Origin: DASRDS01 sp035569435
GTDB lineage: Bacteria > Gemmatimonadota > Gemmatimonadetes > Gemmatimonadales > Gemmatimonadaceae
Direction of reading: 5' to 3'
Length of the DNA stretch: 15,725 nt
Assembly (NCBI GenBank): GCA_035569435.1
Contig: DATMNB010000159.1
Span: 1 to 15,725, forward strand
Shown: piece after piece, positions 1 to 6,428 of the stretch
Numbering within the stretch: the first letter of the stretch is position 1
Layout of the letters: each line of letters begins with the position of its first letter
The notes under the pieces: model-generated
The model's database searches: none
What the model was told of the DNA's origin: nothing
Seen by the model: the letters and a program-made list of their open reading frames with translations, nothing else
Translations under genes and position numbers: made by a program

Positions 1-2
1 CG

Positions 3-26
3 CCGACCCCGACCCCGACCCCGACC
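3..26 (+). repeat. Hexanucleotide tandem repeat (CCGACC)x4 encoding Pro-Thr linker
   Basis: Four perfect in-frame copies of CCGACC encode PTPTPTPT, followed by four prolines. The array may begin further left, outside the window. Because the unit is six bases, copy-number change would alter linker length without shifting the frame. Confidence 0.8.
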
Positions 27-893
27 CCGCCACCACCGCGGCAATGGATCGAGGTCCGTAACGTCGACCTGCGCCTCAACGATGCCATCACGCTGCGCAT
101 CCGCGCCATCCACGGCGAGATCGTCCGCACCACCCCCGACCGCCCAGCCGCCCTCGACGATCCGACATCCTTTCGGATCAACGTCTCCGCCGGCACCGTC
201 GCCCTGACCGGCGATGACGTCGCCGCCCTCCTCAACACGGTCATCCTCGCCTATGCGGGATCGCCACTGACCGACGTGACCGTCCACCTGGCGGGCGATC
301 ACCTCATCGCGATCGGGGCGCTGCACACCGGCGGGACCAGCCATCGCGTCGAGCTCACCGGCACGGTCGACGTAACACCCGACAGCCGCATCCGCCTCCA
401 CGTTCTCCGCGCCCACGTCCTCGGCATCAACGGCGAACAGCTCCTCCATACCCTGGGCCTGCATCTCGACGATGTCGTCCATCTGACGGGCGCTCGCGGC
501 GCCACCATCAAAGGGGATGACATCTTTCTCGACCCCCTCCCCTTTCTCCCGCCCCCATCCATCGCCGGCCACCTCGCGGCCGTACATATCGACGGCGACC
601 GCCTCGTCGAGGACTTCGCGACCACCGACGATGACGCGGCGTTCCAGCACGCCGTGCGAGCCGACACGTCGGGCAATTTTATTTACGTGAAGGGCGGCGA
701 CCTTCGGTTCGGCCGCCTGCTGATGCGCGACACGGACGTCCGCATGTACGGCGGCGACGGTGCCACGCCATTCGACCTCGACCTGCCGCACTATACCCGG
801 CAACTCGTCGCCGGCTACTCGCGCACGCGGGCCGACTCGGGACTCATCGTCTACATGCCCAACGTCGCGTCACTCGCGACGGCCCAGCGATAG
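3..893 (+). CDS. C-terminal part of a hypothetical, possibly lipid-binding (LmeA/DUF2993-like) protein; 5' end outside window
   Basis: The frame is open from the left edge, so 296 residues are visible and the start lies outside; the internal ATG/GTG near 276 is not the true start. The first visible residues are a Pro-Thr linker (PTPTPTPT then PPPP), followed by a globular domain of alternating beta strands: FRINVSAGTVALTGDDVAAL, then a segment ending in GALHTGG, then RIRLHVLRAHVLGINGEQLL, then a PLPFLPPPSIAGHL segment. This rhythm (a membrane-like 'top' strand, a residue-rich turn, a short amphipathic helix, then LPPP) resembles extended lipid-binding proteins of the LmeA/DUF2993 type, but that is pattern resemblance, not an established match. 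No catalytic motif is seen. The Pro-rich linker suggests an upstream domain or a membrane or lipid anchor. It is convergent with the histidine kinase, with 36 bp between the stop codons. Confidence 0.72.
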   Translation, partial: PTPTPTPTPPPPRQWIEVRNVDLRLNDAITLRIRAIHGEIVRTTPDRPAALDDPTSFRINVSAGTVALTGDDVAALLNTVILAYAGSPLTDVTVHLAGDHLIAIGALHTGGTSHRVELTGTVDVTPDSRIRLHVLRAHVLGINGEQLLHTLGLHLDDVVHLTGARGATIKGDDIFLDPLPFLPPPSIAGHLAAVHIDGDRLVEDFATTDDDAAFQHAVRADTSGNFIYVKGGDLRFGRLLMRDTDVRMYGGDGATPFDLDLPHYTRQLVAGYSRTRADSGLIVYMPNVASLATAQR

Positions 894-904
894 CGACGAC
901 AGGA

Positions 905-924
905 TCGCGACGAGAGGGTCGCGA
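905..924. terminator. Hairpin between convergent genes, possible bidirectional terminator
   Basis: TCGCGAC (905-911) and GTCGCGA (918-924) form a perfect 7-bp GC-rich stem with the 6-base loop GAGAGG. It sits in the 36-bp gap between the stop of the left partial gene (893) and the stop of the histidine kinase (930, minus strand). There is no T-tract on either side, so it does not look like a classical intrinsic terminator. It could still end or protect both transcripts. Confidence 0.4.
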
Positions 925-929
925 GGACG

Positions 930-2834
930 CTACGACGCGGCACATGGCATGGTCAGCGTGAACATCGATCCCACGCCGAGCGTGCTCTCGACGACGAGAT
1001 CGCCCCCCATCCCGCGCGCGAGATTGCGGCTGATCGCCAGTCCAAGTCCGGTGCCATCCTCCGTCCCGAGCAGGCGCTGACCCACCTGCACGAATGGCTC
1101 GAAGATCATCCGGAGCTGTTCGGCCGCGATCCCACGACCGGTGTCGCTCACCGTGAACTGCACCCGTCGCCCCGACACCGCTCGCAGGACCTTCGTCCCG
1201 GCCGCGGTGCGCCACCGCCGATCGAACGGCGCAGCGGCGAGCGTCACCTGGCCGCCGGCGTCGGTGAACTTGACCGCATTCGACAACAGATTGAGCAGAA
1301 TCTGCAGCACCTTCTCCCGGTCTCCATGCACGGCGAGCGTCCGGGGGCACGGGGTGCACGTAAACCCGACGCCCTTCACCAAGGCCTGCGGCTCGATCAT
1401 CGACTCCGCACTGTCGAGCAGCTCACTCACCGGGACGTCAGCGAGCAGGTATTGGACCTGCAACGCCTTGAGCTTGGCGAAATTCAACACATCGTTGATC
1501 AAGCCAAGCAGGTGCGTGGCCGCGCGTCGAATGCGACCCAGCGCGTCCTCCTGGCCAGCGGACACGGGCCCGCGCAGGCCGATCGATACGAGCTCGGTGT
1601 ACCCCAGGATCGCGTTGAGCGGCGTGCGCAACTCGTGGCTCATCGACGTGAGAAACGTTGTCTTCACCTGATTCGCACGCTCCGCATCCCTGCGCGCGGC
1701 GTCCGCTACCTCGCGGGCGGTGGCCGCCTCGATCTGCGCCAGACGCGCATCATTATAGAGGCGCGCGCCGTCCAGCACATCGGCGCACCGACCCGCGAGA
1801 TCCTCCGCCAGCAGCACATCGTCCGCGGTATACGGGCCAGCCCCACGTGGGGCCACAAACGTGATGGCCCCGCGGAGGCGCCCGTGCGCAATAAGCGGCA
1901 CCACGAGGAGCGGCCCGAGCTCGAGCGCCCCCAACAGGCGGAAATTGGCCGAGCCGTGCGCGGCAACCGCCAGGATGGCGTCGGGCTCCTCCACCACGAT
2001 CGTCGCCCGAGGAACGTCCTCGATGCGCGGCGCACCAATCGGATCGCCGGGCGCCGGCGACCAGTGTCCGGCGAGCTCGTGGATGACATCCTGTTTCGTC
2101 GGATCGGGGTGCACGATCGTGAGCCGCCGCCACGATCCGCTCGGCTGCGCGACGTCGACAATCGACCAGGCGCCGGCCGTCGGGAGCGCGACCGCCGCGA
2201 CGGTGGCGTACGCCGTCTCCTGCTCGAATGAGGCGCCGAGCCGGAGACTCGCCTCGGCGAGGAACGCGGCCCGCGCGCTCGACTGATCGGCGCGACGCGC
2301 CCGCTCCTGCTCCCGGAGCGCCGTCAACAGGAGACGCTCGGTGATCGCCCGTTGATGCGCCCGCGTGTCCTCCCCGCGCCGCGTCGCGCGGAGCGTGACC
2401 GCGAGATAGTCCAGCCGGCCCTCCTCCGCGACGATCGGCCACACGTCCGAGCGCCACGCCGCGCGGATCGGCGGACCGCCACGGCCCGACATGGGTCCCG
2501 CCCGCGCGTCACGCACGGCGATGCCATCGCGCCGGACCCGATCGAGCAGCGCCACCACCCCTTCACGCGCGCCAGACGGCAGCGTGTCGCCGATCGGGAC
2601 GCCGACCTCGGCATGCGCGGCGGCATCCTCGCTCAGATGGCGGAAGGCGGCATTGGCGAACACCAGGGCGTGCGCGGCGCCACTGACCACCGCCGATGCC
2701 GCCGGGGCGTGCTCCAGATACCGACGCGCAAATCCGACCGACGGATCGACGTCCGCCGGCGTCTGATCGACGTCCCGCGCCAACAGCATGCTGGCGCGCG
2801 CCGCCGGCACAGGATCGTGTTCGGGCCGCGTCAT
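930..2834 (-). CDS. Soluble PAS-GAF hybrid sensor histidine kinase (HisKA/HATPase_c)
   Basis: 634 residues with no membrane segment, so a cytoplasmic sensor kinase that autophosphorylates on His and would pass phosphate to a response regulator. Order of domains: a PAS-like segment (about 35-150), a helical linker (160-195), a GAF-like domain (about 195-355), a coiled-coil signalling helix rich in Ala, Arg and Glu (360-392), HisKA with the H-box SMSHELRTPLNAILGY (phosphoacceptor His400), then HATPase_c with N-box Asn515 and Asn519 (NLLSNAVKF), G1 SDTGRGIA (Asp564), F-box FEPF (579-582) and G2 DGTGLGLA (593-600). All catalytic boxes are intact. There is no receiver or HPt domain, and no response regulator is encoded in the window. 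Its ATG overlaps the stop of the KaiC-like gene in an ATGA, so the two are probably translationally coupled and act together. Confidence 0.95.
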   Translation of the reverse strand: MTRPEHDPVPAARASMLLARDVDQTPADVDPSVGFARRYLEHAPAASAVVSGAAHALVFANAAFRHLSEDAAAHAEVGVPIGDTLPSGAREGVVALLDRVRRDGIAVRDARAGPMSGRGGPPIRAAWRSDVWPIVAEEGRLDYLAVTLRATRRGEDTRAHQRAITERLLLTALREQERARRADQSSARAAFLAEASLRLGASFEQETAYATVAAVALPTAGAWSIVDVAQPSGSWRRLTIVHPDPTKQDVIHELAGHWSPAPGDPIGAPRIEDVPRATIVVEEPDAILAVAAHGSANFRLLGALELGPLLVVPLIAHGRLRGAITFVAPRGAGPYTADDVLLAEDLAGRCADVLDGARLYNDARLAQIEAATAREVADAARRDAERANQVKTTFLTSMSHELRTPLNAILGYTELVSIGLRGPVSAGQEDALGRIRRAATHLLGLINDVLNFAKLKALQVQYLLADVPVSELLDSAESMIEPQALVKGVGFTCTPCPRTLAVHGDREKVLQILLNLLSNAVKFTDAGGQVTLAAAPFDRRWRTAAGTKVLRAVSGRRVQFTVSDTGRGIAAEQLRMIFEPFVQVGQRLLGTEDGTGLGLAISRNLARGMGGDLVVESTLGVGSMFTLTMPCAAS

Positions 2835-4582
2835 GAGTTCCGCCGGTGCACGGCCCCCCCGTCATCCGACTCGTGCTCCCCTTGCGCGACGGCGCGATAC
2901 ATCCGCTCGTTTGGCGCACCGCCCTCACTCGCATAGTCGAGCGTGACGAGACGCTGCAGCACGCTGACGACATCCAGGTCCGCCACGCCGGCCTGCGTCG
3001 CCAGCACCCCCGGTGACGCCTCGCGCAGGCGAATCAACACATCGAGAACGCCGCTTTCCCGTTCGGTCAGCCCGGCGTACCCCGCGCTGCGCCCGTTGCG
3101 CGGTCGATCCGGGACGCCGGTCGTGATGCCATGGTACTCGGTGAGGCGCTTCCCGACGACGGCGCCGCGCGCGGTGATCTCATACGCACGGTAGTCACGG
3201 CTGTGCGCACTGCCGCGCATCTTGGCCACCGCCAGCACGGGCCGCAGCTCGCCGGCGATCTCCACATATCGCTGCACGATGATGTCGTCCGTGATGAACG
3301 ACACGCGCTCGAGCGTCACGCTCGACGCAATCGTGCCTGGCGTCTCGGCGGTCATGACGACCGTGACGCCCGTCGCCGTGAGCGCGCCGACCAGTCGATA
3401 CAACGACTCCCGGAAATCCTCGCGAAAGGTCGGCGCGAGCGCCACCTCGAACCCGGACAACGAATCGATCACCACCCGCGTCGCCCCGAGGCGCTCGACC
3501 TCCTCGAGAATGGCCGCCAGCGTCTCATCGACCGAGAGGTCCAGCGGCCGCAGATACAGCACCGACAGCTTCTGGCGCTCGATCATCGCCGCCAGATCGA
3601 TGTCCAACGTCTTCGCCCGCGCCAGATACGCTTCCGGGTACTCCTCGAACACGATGGCGACGCCGGCCTCACCTCGCCTGAGCCCCTCGGCGAGGAACTG
3701 CGTGGCAAACGTCGTCTTGCCGCTGCCCGCCGGACCGGTGAGGAGCACCGCGTCGCCCGCGGGATATCCGCCGCCCATCATCGCATCGAGCCCCGGCACA
3801 CCGGTGGCGAGCCGCGCGTCGCGACGCGGCCGGCGTGCCTCCTGCTGTTCCGGAATCCGCGGAAAGACCTGGATGCCCTGCTCCGTCATACGGAAGGTGT
3901 GGAGTCCCGGCATCATCGCCCGCCCACGCGCCTTCACCACCTGCAACTTCCGGACGACCGAGTTGCGGTCCGACGCCTGCGACATCCAGACGATGCCGTC
4001 GGCCACGGTGAAGATCGGGTTCTGCAACTCGGGCTCCGCGTACTCCCCGATCAGGAACGAGGTCACTTCCCACGTCGTCAGATGGAGCGCGAGCCGTTGC
4101 ACGAACTGCTCGAGCCCCATCGCATCGGCCACATCGCGCCCCGGCCACGGGAAGCCGATGGTGCGAAACGAGTCGACGACCACGAGGGCTGGTGTGGCGC
4201 GCTCCACTTCATCGACGATCCGCTGCAGGACCACCGTCAGATCCCGCCGCAGCACTTCCTCGGTCAGGTTAATGAAGCGCACGGCAGTCCCGACGAGCTC
4301 CGGCCGGAAGAACCGGAACTGCCGCTGGTACCGGATCATCTTGAGCGTCGGCTCGCCGAGTACCGTGAAGTAGAGCGCCGGGCGCTCGACCGTGGCGTTG
4401 TTGAAGACCATCTGCTGCGCCAGGGTGGTCTTCCCCACACCCGGGCCACCGGCCAGCAGGTTGAACGAGAACTCCGGGAGACCGCCGCGCAGCACCGCGT
4501 CGAACCCCGGCACTCCGGTCGGCAAGGATCCGATCAGCGGCCGATCCGCGAACGCCTCGCCCTGCGCCACGAGGTGAATCAT
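2831..4582 (-). CDS. KaiC-like double-domain RecA-fold ATPase with C-terminal winged-helix-like tail
   Basis: 583 residues, two KaiC domains. CI (about 15-245) has Walker A GGPGVGKTT (45-53, Lys51) and Walker B with Asp137 (LVVVDS). CII (about 255-485) has Walker A GPAGSGKTT (283-291, Lys289), Walker B Asp373 (VVIDS), the catalytic FEE pair (Glu313, Glu314) and the KMRGS segment (454-458). In CI the position of the catalytic Glu pair reads TVLGEP, so the pair is replaced. Against cyanobacterial KaiC, Thr423 aligns with T426 and Ser428 with S431, but T432 is Phe429. Residues 505-563 (LTERESGVLDVLIRLR onward) look like a winged helix-turn-helix, absent from clock KaiC. There is a good ribosome site (GAGG six bases before ATG). 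It is the middle gene of the operon, overlapping both neighbours by ATGA. No kaiA or kaiB is present, so a circadian role should not be assumed; it is more likely a KaiC-type signalling ATPase working with the kinase. Confidence 0.95.
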   Translation of the reverse strand: MIHLVAQGEAFADRPLIGSLPTGVPGFDAVLRGGLPEFSFNLLAGGPGVGKTTLAQQMVFNNATVERPALYFTVLGEPTLKMIRYQRQFRFFRPELVGTAVRFINLTEEVLRRDLTVVLQRIVDEVERATPALVVVDSFRTIGFPWPGRDVADAMGLEQFVQRLALHLTTWEVTSFLIGEYAEPELQNPIFTVADGIVWMSQASDRNSVVRKLQVVKARGRAMMPGLHTFRMTEQGIQVFPRIPEQQEARRPRRDARLATGVPGLDAMMGGGYPAGDAVLLTGPAGSGKTTFATQFLAEGLRRGEAGVAIVFEEYPEAYLARAKTLDIDLAAMIERQKLSVLYLRPLDLSVDETLAAILEEVERLGATRVVIDSLSGFEVALAPTFREDFRESLYRLVGALTATGVTVVMTAETPGTIASSVTLERVSFITDDIIVQRYVEIAGELRPVLAVAKMRGSAHSRDYRAYEITARGAVVGKRLTEYHGITTGVPDRPRNGRSAGYAGLTERESGVLDVLIRLREASPGVLATQAGVADLDVVSVLQRLVTLDYASEGGAPNERMYRAVAQGEHESDDGGAVHRRNS

Positions 4583-5070
4583 GGCGCACCTCGATCGCGG
4601 CGGGCCCGCGCGGGGGTCGGCGGGCGGGCGTGCGCGCTCTGTTCCAACAGGTTGTACGCCATATCATCTCCAATGAGGTGGCCCAGGAGCTCGATGAGGG
4701 CCGCGAGCACGGCCTCAGCACCTTCGGTAGCCGCCGCGGCGCCGTGACGCGCCGCGCTTTCCGTCAGCCCGTCGAGGCAATACACGGAGCGGGCGCTGAT
4801 CCGCACCATCTCGAGCGCGGGATGGTCGCCGGCCGCTTGCGCCGTGGCCAGCGCTCGGGCAAAGAGGGCGCGACACCCGTCGCTCCCGATCCAGCGGGCA
4901 AGTTCGTCGGAGACGCGCCGGCAGACGCGGTCGGCGGCGACGGTCGTGTCAGGGCCTTTGGGCTCGGAGGTTTCTCGAGTCAGGAGCCGGGAAGCCAGCT
5001 CTCGTGCAGACGCACCAGCGGGTAGTGGCACGCGCGGTGCCTCGCAGACAATCGACCGCCACGGCGTCAC
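4579..5070 (-). CDS. Small helical hypothetical protein, first gene of the KaiC-histidine kinase operon
   Basis: 163 residues if translation begins at GTG 5068-5070. A second GTG at 5029-5031 has a better ribosome site (GAGG eight bases upstream) and would give 150 residues; the choice is open. The conserved-looking core runs from VCRRVSDELARWIGSDGC through ALFARALATAQAAGDHPALE to LIELLGHLIGDDMAYNLLEQ. It is predicted all-helical, with no membrane segment, no metal motif and a basic Pro/Arg tail. I do not recognise a named family. The stop overlaps the KaiC start in an ATGA, so it is co-translated with the ATPase; an adaptor, inhibitor or KaiB-like functional partner of the ATPase is an inference from position only. 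Confidence 0.8.
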   Translation of the reverse strand: MTPWRSIVCEAPRVPLPAGASARELASRLLTRETSEPKGPDTTVAADRVCRRVSDELARWIGSDGCRALFARALATAQAAGDHPALEMVRISARSVYCLDGLTESAARHGAAAATEGAEAVLAALIELLGHLIGDDMAYNLLEQSAHARPPTPARARRDRGAP

Positions 5071-5162
5071 AAGCGTGCTTTACGAACCGACGCCGGCGCC
5101 GATGCGTCGTGTCGCGATGGTGCGCGACGAGCAGTGCATCGACTGCCATGAATATACACAAT

Positions 5163-5190
5163 TTCACACACAAAGTGTGGCGCGTATTAT
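5163..5190 (+). promoter_or_regulatory. Sigma70-type promoter with operator-like palindrome in spacer
   Basis: TTCACA (5163-5168) and TATTAT (5185-5190) are separated by 16 bp and match TTGACA/TATAAT at 5/6 and 5/6. CACAC-AAA-GTGTG (5167-5179) is a perfect inverted repeat starting in the -35 box and filling the spacer, where a bound repressor would block polymerase. It drives the plus-strand small membrane gene; the AT-rich run (TATATT on the minus strand about 5150) may hold the opposing promoter for the KaiC operon. The region 5071-5245 contains no other gene I can support. Confidence 0.6.
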
Positions 5191-5245
5191 GCGCTTCTCG
5201 TGCTCGGCGGACGTTTGCAGTGCACTGAGCACAGGAGCAGTCACC

Positions 5246-5464
5246 ATGAACCGCGGCAATACTGACCGAATGGGCATCGCCACCGACCCAGGGTCCCCCG
5301 TCAGCAACTCGATCGCCCCCGTCAGGGCCGTCCATCACGAGACCCGACAAGGCGAATGGCGCCGGCCCCATCGCTCCTTCTCGCAGCGCGCGGAGCTCGT
5401 CCTGTGGTGGCTCGTGGTGGGCATCGGCATCGCGGCCGCGCTGTACGCCGCCAGCCAGACGTAG
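5246..5464 (+). CDS. Small single-pass membrane protein, function unknown
   Basis: 72 residues. The start ATG 5246 is chosen because AGGAG lies at 5233-5237, eight bases upstream, and a near-consensus promoter precedes it; the longer upstream reading frame would run through that promoter. Residues 1-48 are hydrophilic and basic (RRPHRSFSQR), followed by one strong membrane segment LVLWWLVVGIGIAAALYAA (51-69) and a short tail SQT. The positive charges before the helix predict an N-in, C-out tail-anchored topology. No family is recognised. It is divergent from the KaiC operon across a 175-bp control region and lies upstream of the Lrp gene on the same strand with 61 bp between, which hold a separate promoter. 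Confidence 0.72.
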   Translation: MNRGNTDRMGIATDPGSPVSNSIAPVRAVHHETRQGEWRRPHRSFSQRAELVLWWLVVGIGIAAALYAASQT

Positions 5465-5490
5465 CGGGCGCGACGGCATCATGTGCACAC

Positions 5491-5526
5491 TTGCCAATAT
5501 GCCAAGGATTCATTAGCATATTGGCA
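5491..5526 (+). promoter_or_regulatory. Lrp-gene promoter and autoregulatory inverted repeat; predicted leaderless start
   Basis: TGCCAATATGC (5492-5502) and GCATATTGGCA (5516-5526) are perfect 11-bp inverted repeats with a 13-base spacer. They cover TTGCCA (5491-5496) and TAGCAT (5514-5519), a -35/-10 pair with 17-bp spacing. Six bases after the -10 comes the ATG, so transcription would begin at or next to it and there is no Shine-Dalgarno at a workable distance (AAGGA lies 17 bases away). The dyad fits the autorepression typical of Lrp/AsnC regulators. Confidence 0.62.
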
Positions 5527-5984
5527 TGGATGCCATTGATCTGAAGGCCATCGCGGCCCTTCAGCACAGCGGCCGGGAAAGCTGGGCCGCGCTGGGAACC
5601 ACCCTTGGCATGACGGGACCCGCGGCCGCCGAGCGAGTGCACAAGCTCGAAACCGATGGCGTGATCCGCGGCTATGCCGCCCTCGTCGACCCCCACGCCG
5701 TTGGGGCGGTGCTGATGGCGTACATCGCCGTCACCCTCGACCGCCCGGCGAGTCGGACCGCATTTCTGCGACGCGTCGGGCGCCTCACCGAGATCCAGGA
5801 GTGCCACCACGTCGCCGGCGACGATGACTACCTCCTCAAGGTCCGCTGCGCCGGCACCGATGATCTCGACCGCATCCTGACCGACGAGCTCAAAGCCGTC
5901 CCCGGCGTGGTCCGCACGCGCACCACCGTCGTCCTCCGCACGCTCAAAGAGTCCGTGGTCGTTCCGCTTCCTGACGAGACATGA
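5526..5984 (+). CDS. Lrp/AsnC-family transcriptional regulator
   Basis: 152 residues, full length for the family. An N-terminal helix-turn-helix (about 3-50: DLKAIAALQ, SWAALGTTLGMT, AAAERVHKLETDGVIRGY) is followed by the AsnC/RAM ligand-binding and oligomerisation domain (about 55-140), including the family signature AGDDDYLLKV (97-106). Lrp-type proteins bind dyad sites as dimers to octamers and commonly control amino-acid metabolism or the adjacent genes, and their own expression. The inverted repeat over its promoter supports autoregulation. It starts at ATG 5526 within the right repeat arm. Its stop overlaps the next gene in an ATGA, and the multicopper oxidase follows closely, so all three probably form one transcription unit. 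Confidence 0.93.
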   Translation: MDAIDLKAIAALQHSGRESWAALGTTLGMTGPAAAERVHKLETDGVIRGYAALVDPHAVGAVLMAYIAVTLDRPASRTAFLRRVGRLTEIQECHHVAGDDDYLLKVRCAGTDDLDRILTDELKAVPGVVRTRTTVVLRTLKESVVVPLPDET

Positions 5985-6409
5985 CCGAGTACCCCAACAC
6001 CGACGCGGTGCACAAGATCGTGACCGCATTCGAGTCCTGCGATCTCCCGCACGACGCCTGGACGCACCACGCCCACCTGACGGTCGCCGCGTGGTACGTC
6101 ATGTGGCACGGCCCCGACCTCGCCCTGGAACGCGTGCGCGATGGCATCCAACGCCTGAACACGGCGCACGGCGTCCCGCAAACCCCGACCCGCGGCTACC
6201 ACGAGACGCTCACGCGTTTCTACATCTGGTTAGTCGCCCGCGCCGTCGCGCGCGCCGGCATCACCTGCCCACTCGCCCAGATCGTCAATCGCGTGATCGA
6301 CGAATGCACCGATCGAGAACTCCCGCTCAGCTACTACTCGCGCGAGCGGTTGAGCTCCCTGGAAGCACGCACCGGATGGCTCGAGCCCGACCTCGCGCCA
6401 CTGCTGTAG
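5981..6409 (+). CDS. Conserved-looking hypothetical protein with His-rich motif, coupled to Lrp regulator
   Basis: 142 residues, soluble and predicted helical. Its ATG overlaps the Lrp stop (ATGA, 5981-5984), so translation is coupled. Marked motifs are WTHHAHLTVAAWYVM (27-41, with His29, His30 and His32) and GYHETLTRFYIW (72-83, with His74, Glu75 and Arg79). Clustered His and Glu could form a metal or catalytic site, but I do not recognise a characterised family and do not assign a function. The context, downstream of a regulator and directly before a copper oxidase (13 to 19 bp), suggests a shared role with one of these. Confidence 0.85.
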   Translation: MTEYPNTDAVHKIVTAFESCDLPHDAWTHHAHLTVAAWYVMWHGPDLALERVRDGIQRLNTAHGVPQTPTRGYHETLTRFYIWLVARAVARAGITCPLAQIVNRVIDECTDRELPLSYYSRERLSSLEARTGWLEPDLAPLL

Positions 6410-6428
6410 CACGGCGAATTTTGTGGGT

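Noticed and set aside
3131..4747. 538-aa open frame on the plus strand opposite the KaiC-like gene
   Set aside because: Arg/His-rich translation with no domain, typical shadow of a GC-rich coding strand; the opposite strand has unmistakable KaiC motifs.
5161..5170. ATTTCACACA resembling the lac operator flank, possible vector contamination
   Set aside because: Only about ten bases match, and flanking sequence is unrelated; coincidence in an AT-rich promoter.
5102..5245. CxxCH (CIDCH, 5135-5149) heme-type motif in the frame upstream of the 72-aa gene
   Set aside because: Single motif with no signal peptide, in a stretch that holds a near-consensus promoter and lies upstream of the AGGAG/ATG start; chance occurrence is likely.
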